NCBI GenBank assembly: GCA_017307955.1
Contig: JAFKFV010000018.1
Coordinates: 62,001 to 126,000 of the forward strand
DNA length: 64,000 nt
Direction of reading: 5' to 3'
Source: Allobosea sp.
GTDB lineage: Bacteria; Pseudomonadota; Alphaproteobacteria; Rhizobiales; Kaistiaceae
This document shows, one piece after another, positions 26,846 to 36,350 of the stretch (position 1 is its first letter; every line of letters begins with the position of its first letter). A model generated the notes under the pieces. The model was not told the origin of the DNA and did no database searches. It worked only from the letters and a program-made list of their open reading frames with translations. The translations under genes and the position numbers were made by a program.

Positions 26846-27724
26846 ATGCTGAGGCCATTCGGTTTTGCCGCCGCGCCGCTGCTGCGCGCATTCGCTGCCA
26901 TCGCTTTTCTCGCCGCCGCCACCGCCGCGCCGATGGCGGAAGAGCTCTGGAAGACGCTGCCCGACCCGCAGCCGCTTCCCAAGCCCGACACGACCGGCAC
27001 CGTCGAGACCGACGGCGCGAAGATCTGGTACGCGACCTTCGGCGAGGGCAAGGGCTCGCCGGTACTCCTCCTCCATGGCGGCCTCGGCAATTCCGACTAT
27101 TGGGGCAACCAGCTGCCGGCACTCACCGACAAGCACGAGGTGATCGTCATCGACACGCGCGGCCATGGCCGCTCGACGAAAGGCGACAAGCCGTTCTCCT
27201 ACGATCTCTTTGCGGCCGATGCGCTCGCCGTCCTCGATCATCTGAAGATCGACAAGGTGGCGCTGGTCGGCTGGTCGGACGGCGGCATCACCGGGCTCGA
27301 CATCGCGATCAATCATCCGGAGCGGCTGTCGAAGCTCTGGGCCTTCGGGTCCAACTACAACGCGTCCGGCGTGAAGCCCGATGTCGACAAGGATCCGGTG
27401 TTCTCGAAATATATCGAGAAGGCCGGACAGGACTACGCCAAGCTCTCGCCGACGCCGAACGACTACGAGGCCTTCGTCAACGCCCTGGTCGCCCTCTGGT
27501 ACAGCCAGCCGGACTACAAGCCCGAGCAACTGGCAAAGATCACGACGCCGACGGTGATCGCCGACGGCGCCTATGACGAGGGCATCAAGCAGGAGCACAC
27601 GGCGGAACTCGCCAAGCTCATTCCGGGCGCAACGCTGCTGATCCTCCCTGATGTCAGCCACTTCGCGCACTGGCAGAACCCGTCGCTCTACAACGAGAAG
27701 CTTGTAGCGTTCGTCGACGGGTAG
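26846..27724 (+). CDS. Exported alpha/beta-hydrolase, copy 2
   Basis: 292 residues from the ATG at 26846 with a strong GGAGGGGGA ribosome site. The signal peptide (about 1-30) ends near A-A-P-M-A-E. LLLHGGLGNSDYW, the nucleophile elbow GWSDGG, MIADGAYDEG-like segment (VIADGAYDEG) and LPDVSHFAHW give the catalytic triad. Same family as 23465-24304: the elbow, the IDTRGHGRST-like loop and the IADGA..E.IK.EHT segment are all shared. Substrate unknown. Confidence 0.88.
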   Translation: MLRPFGFAAAPLLRAFAAIAFLAAATAAPMAEELWKTLPDPQPLPKPDTTGTVETDGAKIWYATFGEGKGSPVLLLHGGLGNSDYWGNQLPALTDKHEVIVIDTRGHGRSTKGDKPFSYDLFAADALAVLDHLKIDKVALVGWSDGGITGLDIAINHPERLSKLWAFGSNYNASGVKPDVDKDPVFSKYIEKAGQDYAKLSPTPNDYEAFVNALVALWYSQPDYKPEQLAKITTPTVIADGAYDEGIKQEHTAELAKLIPGATLLILPDVSHFAHWQNPSLYNEKLVAFVDG

Positions 27725-27760
27725 CTTTGCAAGGGGCACTTGCGCCTGCGTCTCCACTCC

Positions 27761-27785
27761 CTATGCTATCATCGCGATAGCATAG
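27761..27785 (+). promoter_or_regulatory. Perfect 10-bp inverted repeat operator of the FitAB-type module
   Basis: CTATGCTATC (27761-27770), five-base spacer ATCGC, GATAGCATAG (27776-27785). It ends on the AGGAG ribosome site of the antitoxin. FitA/VapB antitoxins typically bind such palindromes to repress their own operon, so this is the likely operator. Confidence 0.8.
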
Positions 27786-27794
27786 GAGATGACC

Positions 27795-28040
27795 ATGGCG
27801 CAGATGCTGGTCCGCAATATCGATGACGCCGTCGCCGAGCGCTTCAAGCAGCGCGCCAAGGCAGACGGCAAGTCGGCCGAACAGGTTCTTCGGGAACTGA
27901 TCGACCGCTACGCAGCACGGCCTGTCGAGGAACGCCTTGCCGCGCTCGATGCCATCCGCGCGACGACCATCGGCAAGCCAGTGGTCGACCCGGTCGCGAT
28001 CATCCGGCAGGACCGCGACACTGGTCATGGCCGTTATTGA
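27795..28040 (+). CDS. FitA/VapB-like ribbon-helix-helix antitoxin
   Basis: 81 residues starting M-A-Q-M-L-V-R-N; an ATG two codons earlier (27789) abuts the AGGAG site and is less likely. The N-terminal half (LVRNIDDAVAERFKQRAKADGKSAEQVLRELI) is an Arc-type ribbon-helix-helix DNA-binding domain of the FitA kind; the C-terminal tail (WDP-like region here DPVAIIRQDRD) should wrap the toxin. Overlaps the toxin gene by 14 bases, which couples translation. A palindrome immediately upstream is its probable operator. Confidence 0.88.
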   Translation: MAQMLVRNIDDAVAERFKQRAKADGKSAEQVLRELIDRYAARPVEERLAALDAIRATTIGKPVVDPVAIIRQDRDTGHGRY

Positions 28041-28425
28041 CGCCAGCGCGGCCGCGGGACTGATCGTTGATCTGCCTTGGTCTGCCGAGGCACGCGCGGC
28101 GATCCTCGCGGAGGAAAAGAGGATCGCGCCGAGCCTCTTCGCAGTCGAGATCGGCAGCACTGTCTGGCAGAATATCCGAGCCGGCGTGCTTTCCGTCGAT
28201 TTCGGCATGATGGCGCTCGACGAAGTCGTGCCGATCGTGACCCTCATTCCCGATACTGACGTCCTGCATTCAGCCTTGAGTATGGCCCTCCGGGAGCGCC
28301 ACCCGATCTATGACTGCCTCTATCTCGCGCTCGCCGCCCAACAGCGCGAGGTCCTGTTCACGGCAGACATGAAGATGGCAGCGATTGCGCGCCGCCTTGG
28401 TCAACGCTTCAAACTCTTCCTGTGA
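28027..28425 (+). CDS. PIN-domain ribonuclease toxin (VapC/FitB-like)
   Basis: 132 residues from the ATG at 28027. The PIN active-site acids are all present: D5 (VIDAS), E41 (FAVEIG), D96 (IYDCLYLALA) and D114 (TADMKM), so the nuclease should be active. Family members cleave tRNA or rRNA and arrest growth. Together with the antitoxin it sits between the hydrolase and pccB with codon use less G/C-rich at third positions than its neighbours, suggesting acquisition. Target RNA unknown. Confidence 0.9.
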   Translation: MAVIDASAAAGLIVDLPWSAEARAAILAEEKRIAPSLFAVEIGSTVWQNIRAGVLSVDFGMMALDEVVPIVTLIPDTDVLHSALSMALRERHPIYDCLYLALAAQQREVLFTADMKMAAIARRLGQRFKLFL

Positions 28426-28434
28426 AGTCCTGCC

Positions 28435-29970
<1,536 letters not shown>

Positions 29971-30186
29971 CGCCTCGCCCTCCCCCGCATGCCGGTCGCA
30001 GCCGAGTTATAGCGCCTCGCGCCGATGTTGAAACGGGGCCCGCACGGCGACTGGGGACAGCGGCGCATGGACGGCGACCGGCCGATCGTTCGGACTTTCA
30101 TGCCGTCTGCAACACAACGGAAACCGATGCACGCTAGGCTTGTGCGCGGCGATGATTCCGTCGCCTGAAATTCAGGGAAGAGACCC

Positions 30187-30597
30187 ATGACATCGCTTCG
30201 CCGGATCGCCCTCGTCGCCCTCCCGGCCGCCATGCTCACCGTCAGCGCAGGCCTCGCCGCTGCCGAGCCGATCTCGGGCACATGGACCGGATCGTTCAAG
30301 CAGTCGAACGAACCGGGCTCCTACGCCATCGCCATCGATTTCTCGCGCGAGCCGGCGACCATCGACTATTCCGACCAGTCCTGCGGCGGAACGCTGGAGA
30401 AGGTCGGCGAGAAGGGCACGACCAGCTTCTACGCCGAGACTATCACCCGCGGCGGCGTCGATCCGGCGACCGGCCATGGCTGCCTCAATGGCAATGTCGT
30501 GCTCATCCGCACCGGCGAGACGCTCGTCTGGGGCTGGATCGGCGAGCACAAGGGCCAGGCGCTCTCCGCGACGGCGACGCTTTCCCGCAAGCCCTGA
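30187..30597 (+). CDS. Small secreted protein of unknown function
   Basis: 136 residues with a clear signal peptide (about 1-26, ending GLAAAE). The mature part begins PISGTWTGSFKQSN and is rich in predicted beta strands, with two cysteines (SCGG and HGC) that may bond. The start follows a GGGAAGAG sequence. No recognised family; a small lipocalin-like or inhibitor-like beta barrel is possible but unproven. Divergent from pccB. Confidence 0.65.
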   Translation: MTSLRRIALVALPAAMLTVSAGLAAAEPISGTWTGSFKQSNEPGSYAIAIDFSREPATIDYSDQSCGGTLEKVGEKGTTSFYAETITRGGVDPATGHGCLNGNVVLIRTGETLVWGWIGEHKGQALSATATLSRKP

Positions 30598-30616
30598 TGC
30601 CCGCGGTCGCGCCGCA

Positions 30617-31390
30617 TCAGCGGGCGGCGAGCACCAGCGCCGCCGCCTGCATCTCGCGCCAGCGCGCGGCGCGGCGCGCCGTGGCTTCGTCGTCTTCGCC
30701 CCAGAGGCTGATCTCGTAATCCTCGTCGACATGGGCCGCGGCCCAGGCCTCGGACGCGGTCAGGCGGCCATGCAGCACGGCCAGCGCAAGAATCGCCGAG
30801 CCGGTCAGCGTGGTGATGGTCGAGAGCGCGGCGAGCGCCAGCACGTCGGGGTCGCCGAGCGCCAAGTCGGCCGCCTCGATGGTCTCGGGAAACTGGGCGA
30901 CATGCATCACGCCCTCGGCGAGGATGAAGCGGGCGGCGAAGCGCTCGTCCATCCAGTCGATCAGCGGCGTCCAGTGCTCCTCCTGCAGCGCCACAAGCCG
31001 TTCGGGGCCGTCGGCGCGATAGCAGAGGAGATCGGTGCCTGCGAAATTGAGGATCTCGGCGCGCACCGCGGCCGGATCCCGGGCGACGCCGTCGATCGCC
31101 GAGTTGGCGAGGCGGGTGAGCGGCATGCTGGCCGGGTCGATCACACCCTCCTGCACGCGCCATTCCGCCACGATCGCTTCGGCGACGGCCTCGTCGGCGA
31201 CGGCAAGGACGGCCCGGGCGGGGGTCTTCACCGGGCGGCCGTCGAGGCGGATGGCGAAGAGCCCGTCCTCGCCGCGCTCGGCCGAAACCTCGGCATAGAA
31301 CCGCTTCGGCAACGGGCGCGGCGCCTGCGCCGAGCGCATCGGATCGCGCGGCTCGTGGCCATCGGGGCCGATATCGAAGAGATCACTCAT
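30617..31390 (-). CDS. ATP12-family F1-ATPase assembly chaperone
   Basis: 257 residues. Shows the ATP12 pattern: KRFYAEVSAER, FAIRLDGRPVKTPARAVL, VAEWRVQEGVIDPASMPLTRLANSAID and EILNFAGTDLLCYRADGP. In mitochondria ATP12 protects the alpha subunit before F1 assembly; bacterial homologs in alphaproteobacteria are thought to do the same. Start at 31390 overlaps the rluC stop by 8 bases. Confidence 0.93.
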   Translation of the reverse strand: MSDLFDIGPDGHEPRDPMRSAQAPRPLPKRFYAEVSAERGEDGLFAIRLDGRPVKTPARAVLAVADEAVAEAIVAEWRVQEGVIDPASMPLTRLANSAIDGVARDPAAVRAEILNFAGTDLLCYRADGPERLVALQEEHWTPLIDWMDERFAARFILAEGVMHVAQFPETIEAADLALGDPDVLALAALSTITTLTGSAILALAVLHGRLTASEAWAAAHVDEDYEISLWGEDDEATARRAARWREMQAAALVLAAR

Positions 31391-32387
31391 TTTCGTCCGG
31401 CTCCGCCTCCCCGCCGAGATCGGTCTCGAAGCCGAGGAGATTCCAGCTCTGCAGCATATGCGGCGGCAATGGCGCCGTGACGTCGATCGTTCCGCCGGAG
31501 GGATGGGGAATGACGATACGCCGCGCATGGAGATGCAGCTTGTTCTGCATGCCGCCGGGGAAGGTCCAGTTGGTGTCGGCCTCGAAATATTTGGAATCGC
31601 CGATGATCGGATGGCCGATATGGGCGGCATGGGCGCGCAACTGGTGCGTGCGGCCGGTGACGGGGCGCATGGTCAGCCAGGCGAGATTCTGGCCGGCGAC
31701 GTCGACCACCGAATAGAGCGAGACGGCGTGGCTGGCATCGTCGTCGCCATGGCGGGCGACCTTCATCTTCTCGCCGGCCGGCCCGCCGTCGCGCGCGAGC
31801 CAGGTCGAGACGCGGCCCTGCGTCGGGCGTGGAACGCCCTTGACCAGCGCCCAGTAGATCTTGCGCGTGGTGCGGGCGCGGAAGCTTGCAGCGAGCTTGG
31901 AGGCGGCGAGGCGCGTGCGGGCGACGACGAGGACACCGCTCGTCTCGCGGTCGAGGCGGTGGACGAGGCGCGGCTTCTGGCCCTTGGCGTCGCGCAGCGC
32001 CTCCAGCATCGCGTCGACATGCGTCGAGAGGCCGGAGCCGCCCTGGACCGCGAGGCCCCAGGGCTTGTTGAAGACGAAGACCTGATCGTCCTGGTAGAGG
32101 CACATCTCCATCAGTTGGTCGGCGACGCCGCCGCGCGCGCCGGCCGGACGCGCGACATGCGGGCTGCCGCCGGCCTCGTCGACGCCGAGCGGCGGGATGC
32201 GGATCGTCTGGCCGGGATTGACGCGATCGTTGGTCTTGGCGCGCGCGCCATCGACCCTCACCTGTCCCGAGCGGAGCAGCTTCTGGAGATGGCCGAACGA
32301 GAGGCCGGGATAATGTTGCTTGAACCAGCGGTCGAGGCGCATATCGGCCTCGTCCGGCTGGACGGTCTTGGTGACGACGGTCGCCAT
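31383..32387 (-). CDS. rluC: Large-subunit rRNA pseudouridine synthase, RluC/RluD family
   Basis: 334 residues. N-terminal S4 RNA-binding domain (MRLDRWFKQHYPGLSFGHLQKLLRSGQVRVDG) followed by a pseudouridine synthase core with the catalytic aspartate in HRLDRETSGVLV and the PVTGRTHQLRAHAA motif. Probably modifies U955/2504/2580-type positions of 23S rRNA; RluC is inferred from overall layout and is less certain than the family. Upstream of atp12 and overlapping it. Confidence 0.9.
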   Translation of the reverse strand: MATVVTKTVQPDEADMRLDRWFKQHYPGLSFGHLQKLLRSGQVRVDGARAKTNDRVNPGQTIRIPPLGVDEAGGSPHVARPAGARGGVADQLMEMCLYQDDQVFVFNKPWGLAVQGGSGLSTHVDAMLEALRDAKGQKPRLVHRLDRETSGVLVVARTRLAASKLAASFRARTTRKIYWALVKGVPRPTQGRVSTWLARDGGPAGEKMKVARHGDDDASHAVSLYSVVDVAGQNLAWLTMRPVTGRTHQLRAHAAHIGHPIIGDSKYFEADTNWTFPGGMQNKLHLHARRIVIPHPSGGTIDVTAPLPPHMLQSWNLLGFETDLGGEAEPDENE

Positions 32388-32420
32388 CGGCGGGAGTCCT
32401 TCTTTCGAAGGCGCCTCATA

Positions 32421-32807
32421 TCATCCGATGAGCGCCCTGACGAGCGCGAGACCGGCGCCGAGCGCCGCGAGCGAGATCACGAAGGAGCCGAGGACATAGA
32501 TCGCCGCCTGCCCCGCCGCGCCGCGCTCCCAGAGATAGACGGCGTCGAGCGAGAAGGTGGAGAAGGTCGTATAGCCGCCGAGGACGCCCGTCGTCAGGAA
32601 CAGCCGCCATTCCGGCGGGCCGGAAGCGGCGCCCTTGATGACGAACCAGGCCGCGGCCATGCCCATCACGAAGGAGCCCGTGATATTGATGGCGAGCGTC
32701 GCCCAGGGGAAATCGAGTCCGAGCAGCTTGCCGCCGCCGACGGTGATCCCGTAGCGCAGGACGCCGCCGAGGCCGGCGCCGCAGAAGATGGCGAAGATCG
32801 CGAGCAT
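32421..32807 (-). CDS. crcB: Fluoride ion channel CrcB/Fluc
   Basis: 128 residues from the ATG at 32807, with four membrane helices. GAGLGGVLRYG, NITGSFVMG (pore Asn) and the GGYTTFSTFSLD motif with the Phe box are all present. Dual-topology dimers export fluoride. No fluoride riboswitch is seen upstream. 33 bases before rluC, likely one operon crcB-rluC-atp12. Confidence 0.95.
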   Translation of the reverse strand: MLAIFAIFCGAGLGGVLRYGITVGGGKLLGLDFPWATLAINITGSFVMGMAAAWFVIKGAASGPPEWRLFLTTGVLGGYTTFSTFSLDAVYLWERGAAGQAAIYVLGSFVISLAALGAGLALVRALIG

Positions 32808-33042
32808 GGGGATCCGTCCGGGGATGACGTGCAGCCGGCAATGATAAGGGGGCCGCGCGCAAAGCAAAGAGCGCCAGGGCGCGACCGATCGCCATCCGCT
32901 CGGCTTGCAACGCGCGCGCTATGACGGCGTTCACCGCCTGGCTGGGGTGTTCTTGCTCTCGCCACGAACTTCATTACAGAATGCCGCCGACTGCATATCC
33001 GGCAGGTTGCCGATGCCAAGAAACCGTTCCCTGGAGGACAAG

Positions 33043-34197
33043 ATGAAAGTTTCGTTTGCTGGCCGTTCCGCCGCGTCCGGCCTGGCGGTGCTCTCGGCGC
33101 TGCTGTTGTCGAGCGCGGCTTTCGCCGCATCGGACGCCAAGAAGGTCGCCGACGACATCGTCGCGGTCGTGCAGGCGCGCGGCGACGGCCAGGCGAGCTA
33201 CGGTTCGGCCACCGCCAGTGGCGATGTCGTGACCGTTAGCGACTTCAAGATCCTGTCGAAGAAGAACGGCGAGGTCACCATCCCCGCCATCGTCGTCACC
33301 AATCCGGCCGACCGCCAGCCGGGCGGCTTCACCGCGACGTCGATCGCCTTCGACGGCGGCAAGCTGCTCAAGGGCGACAACACGCTGAACTGGACGACCG
33401 GCCTCAGCAACGACGCCGTGGTCCCGACCCCGGCCGAGCTCGCTGGCGACGTCAAGCTGACGCCGTTCTCGCATTTCGAAATCGCCGGCATCTCGGCGAC
33501 CAACAAGAAAGACCAGCCGGAGCCGGTCAAGGTCGACAAGGTCTCCATCGACCTCACGAATGTCGTCGACGGCCAGCCGGGCGACGTGAAGTTCTCCGTC
33601 GCCGGCGTCTCGGTGCCGCAGGCCGTGATTGCCACCGAGCCGCAGGCCAAGGCGACCCTCGACCAGCTCGGCTACCAGAGCCTGCTGCTCAACTTCAATG
33701 TCGGCGCCTCCTATGACAATGCCAAGCAGTCGCTTGCGATCAACGAGATCGAGGTCGACGGCAAGGACATGGGCAAGCTGACGATCACCGGCTCGTTCGG
33801 CGGCCTGCCGCGCGAGAAGCTGCAGAGCCAGAACGACATGAACGCGCTGGCTTCGACGGCAACGCTCGAGAACGCCACGATCCGCTTCGAGGACGCCGGC
33901 ATCGCCAACAAGGTGCTGGAGATGCAGGCGAAGTCGATGGGCACCACCCGCGACAGCCTCGCCATGATGCTCCCGGCGGCGCTGCCGCTCGGCTTCAGCC
34001 AGCTCAACATCAACGACGCCGCGTTCCAGCAGAAGGTGGTCGATGCCGTGACCGCCTTCCTCAAGGATCCGAAGAGCTTCACCGTCATGCTGAAGCCGGC
34101 GCAGCCCGTGCTGATCCAGTCCATCGGCCAGTCGGCGATGTCCGATCCCTCCTCGATCCCGGGCCTGCTCGGCATCGACGTCCAGGCCAATAACTGA
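33043..34197 (+). CDS. Exported beta-rich protein of unknown function, tandem paralog A
   Basis: 384 residues with an excellent GGAGG site before ATG 33043 and a signal peptide ending A-F-A-A-S near residue 29. The mature part is rich in alternating polar/hydrophobic strands and has no cysteine. Its second half (LGYQSLLLNFNVGASYDNAKQSLAINEIEVDGKDMGKL..., from about residue 208) aligns with the C-terminal part of the next gene (LGYQQVQANYGFKLNWREADQSLTLSDFKFDIKDFG...). Weakly reminiscent of AsmA/DUF2125/YdgA-like envelope proteins, but I cannot assign a family. Confidence 0.78.
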   Translation: MKVSFAGRSAASGLAVLSALLLSSAAFAASDAKKVADDIVAVVQARGDGQASYGSATASGDVVTVSDFKILSKKNGEVTIPAIVVTNPADRQPGGFTATSIAFDGGKLLKGDNTLNWTTGLSNDAVVPTPAELAGDVKLTPFSHFEIAGISATNKKDQPEPVKVDKVSIDLTNVVDGQPGDVKFSVAGVSVPQAVIATEPQAKATLDQLGYQSLLLNFNVGASYDNAKQSLAINEIEVDGKDMGKLTITGSFGGLPREKLQSQNDMNALASTATLENATIRFEDAGIANKVLEMQAKSMGTTRDSLAMMLPAALPLGFSQLNINDAAFQQKVVDAVTAFLKDPKSFTVMLKPAQPVLIQSIGQSAMSDPSSIPGLLGIDVQANN

Positions 34198-34208
34198 CAC
34201 CTGACGAC

Positions 34209-34236
34209 GGACGCCCCGGCCCGCGCCGGGGCGTCC
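34209..34236. repeat. Perfect 12-bp inverted repeat (mRNA hairpin) between tandem paralogs
   Basis: GGACGCCCCGGC (34209-34220), loop CCGC, GCCGGGGCGTCC (34225-34236), starting 12 bases after the stop of paralog A. No T-run follows, so more likely an RNA-stability or attenuation hairpin than a full terminator. Confidence 0.65.
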
Positions 34237-34277
34237 TGCCCCGCCCCGATCCGTCCTTCCGATCCAGGAGCGCCGCC

Positions 34278-36281
34278 ATGGCCCGCCGGAGCACGCAGAC
34301 CCGCATCCTCGTCCTCGGCCTTTCGGCGGCCTTCGTCGCCGCGGCCGCGCCGGCGTTTGCCGAGGAGCCCGTCGAGACCGCGATCCGCGGCTGGGTCACC
34401 GATATCGACGCCTCGCCCAACTGGGTCGCCGGCTACGAGTCGCTCACCTATGACGACGCCTCGCGCACCGCGACGCTGAAGAACCTCACCATCCGCAGCG
34501 AGACGCTGTCGACCAAGATCGAGATCTCGTTCGGCCAGGTCGCCGTCACCGGCTATGGCCAGACGCCGGATGGCGGCTTCACGGCCGTCTCGGTGACCAC
34601 CAGCGACAGCCGCGCCGTGTTCGGCGCCTTCGCCGACGTCAAGCTCGGCCCGATCACCGCCGACACGCTGACGGTGCCGAGTTTCACGGGCTTCGTGTTC
34701 GATCCGGCGCGGCCGTTCACGGCGATGGTCAAGGCCTATGCGATCGCAGCGCAGACGACGATCGCCTCGCTCAAGATCGACAGCGTCGATTCGACGACCA
34801 CCTTCGAGAACCAGACGACCAACGCTTCCTATGGCGGCTTCACGCTGACGGGGATGCAGAAGGGCATGATCGACCACGTCGTGGCGGGTCCCTTCACGCA
34901 GGAAACGCCGAGCCCCGATGGTCTCGTCAATATGCGGGCCGACAAGCTCGAAGCCTTCAAGATGGACCTGAATGCGATCATCGACGTGTTCGACCCCGAT
35001 CGCTATCAGGGCGGCGTCGGCGACGGCCGCTGGCGCAATGCGCTGGCGCTCGAGAAATACACCAACCTCTCCTTCGAGATTCCCGGCGGCAAGACGCGCT
35101 TCGGCAGCATCGAACTGGAGAACCTGAAGGTCCGCCAGCCGCCGAAGAGCTTCACCGCCTTCTTCGACGACATGCTCGCCAATCCCCAAATGTCGGAGAA
35201 AGAACTTGGGCAGAAGGCGCTCGATGCGATCCCGAACGTCTTCTACGCCTTCGGATGGGACGCGTTCCGCTTCGTCGATCTCGACGTGACGGCGCCCGGC
35301 GTCGACCGCTTCCATCTCGGCGATTTCCACATCAACGACTATTCCAGCGACGGCATCGGCGAGATCGGCATCGCGGATCTCGATGTCGCCTCGGACAAGA
35401 CCTCGGTCGGAGCCGAGCGGGCGGCGATGGGCGGCTTCAAGTTCCCCTCGCTGCAGGCGATCGTCGCCGCCGTGAAGGCCGAGGAAGCGGGCGTCGAATC
35501 CGATCCGCTGCCGCTGATCCCGACCATGGGCTTCGCGGAAGCGGTCAATGTCTCGGTCGTGCAGGAGGGCAAGACCGTCGGCGCCGTCGATCGCGGCCGT
35601 GTCGATCTCGGCAACTATATCGGCCCGGTGCCGACGCAGGTGGCGCTCGACATCCGCAACCTCGTCGTCGACCAGTCGCTGATCGACGATGCCCGCGCGC
35701 GTTCCATGTTCGCCGAGCTCGGCTACCAGCAGGTGCAGGCGAATTACGGCTTCAAGCTCAACTGGCGCGAGGCGGACCAGAGCCTGACGCTCAGCGATTT
35801 CAAGTTCGACATCAAGGACTTCGGGTCGATCGCCGCCGAGGCGGTGCTCACCGGCCTGACGCGTCAGGCGCTCGAGAACCCGAAGGGTCTCGAAGGCGCG
35901 CTGCCGAGCCTCCTGTTCCAGAGCGGCAAGGCGGTGGTGAAGGACGGCTCGATCGTCGATCGCGCCATCGCCATGGAAGCGAAGAAGAAGGGCCAGACGC
36001 CGGAGAAGTACCGCGAGGATCTCGCCGGCGCGATGCCGCTGACGCTGATGCTGGTGCTGAAAAATCCCGGCTTCCAGGAGAAGCTGGCGCCGGCGCTGCA
36101 GGCCTTCATCCGCACGCCCGGCACGATGACGTTGACCGCATCGCCGGCGACACCGGTGCCGCTCACCAAGATCATCGCGGCGGCCGAGGCGGACCCGCGC
36201 TCGCTGCCGACGCTGCTGTCGATCGATGTCAAGACGGACAGCCCCGCCGCTCCGGCCGCGCCCGCCGCGCCGCAGCAGTAA
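34278..36281 (+). CDS. Exported beta-rich protein of unknown function, tandem paralog B
   Basis: 667 residues, signal peptide ending A-F-A-E-E near residue 30, start preceded by CAGGAG. The C-terminal part (about 400-650) is homologous to the C-terminal half of paralog A: LGYQ..., ...ADQSLTL..., A-x-R-A-L/F-type strands and a last block (FIRTPGTMTLTASPATPVPL versus FLKDPKSFTVMLKPAQPVLI). The N-terminal 380 residues repeat a similar strand pattern (GGFTAVSVTTSDS, GYESLTYDD). It ends in an Ala/Pro repeat (PAAPAAPAAP). Likely periplasmic. Unrecognised family; the larger size suggests an internal duplication. Confidence 0.78.
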   Translation: MARRSTQTRILVLGLSAAFVAAAAPAFAEEPVETAIRGWVTDIDASPNWVAGYESLTYDDASRTATLKNLTIRSETLSTKIEISFGQVAVTGYGQTPDGGFTAVSVTTSDSRAVFGAFADVKLGPITADTLTVPSFTGFVFDPARPFTAMVKAYAIAAQTTIASLKIDSVDSTTTFENQTTNASYGGFTLTGMQKGMIDHVVAGPFTQETPSPDGLVNMRADKLEAFKMDLNAIIDVFDPDRYQGGVGDGRWRNALALEKYTNLSFEIPGGKTRFGSIELENLKVRQPPKSFTAFFDDMLANPQMSEKELGQKALDAIPNVFYAFGWDAFRFVDLDVTAPGVDRFHLGDFHINDYSSDGIGEIGIADLDVASDKTSVGAERAAMGGFKFPSLQAIVAAVKAEEAGVESDPLPLIPTMGFAEAVNVSVVQEGKTVGAVDRGRVDLGNYIGPVPTQVALDIRNLVVDQSLIDDARARSMFAELGYQQVQANYGFKLNWREADQSLTLSDFKFDIKDFGSIAAEAVLTGLTRQALENPKGLEGALPSLLFQSGKAVVKDGSIVDRAIAMEAKKKGQTPEKYREDLAGAMPLTLMLVLKNPGFQEKLAPALQAFIRTPGTMTLTASPATPVPLTKIIAAAEADPRSLPTLLSIDVKTDSPAAPAAPAAPQQ

Positions 36282-36296
36282 GCCTCCCGACAACGC

Positions 36297-36340
36297 AAAA
36301 GGGCGCCGCGACCATCCGGTCCGGCGCCCTTTTTCTTTTT
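36297..36340. terminator. Bidirectional rho-independent terminator
   Basis: GGGCGCCG (36301-36308) pairs with CGGCGCCC (36322-36329), followed on the plus strand by TTTTTCTTTTT and on the minus strand by TTTTGCG. It ends both paralog B and the convergent azoreductase gene. Confidence 0.9.
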
Positions 36341-36350
36341 CAGCCTGCCG

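Noticed and set aside
32808..33042. Fluoride riboswitch upstream of crcB
   Set aside because: No GG-GAUGG...CUGAUGA-type core could be found on the minus strand.
33711..36293. 860-codon minus-strand open frame across the secreted paralogs
   Set aside because: Low-complexity Arg/Asp/Glu-rich product, no start context; the plus-strand genes have signal peptides and ribosome sites.
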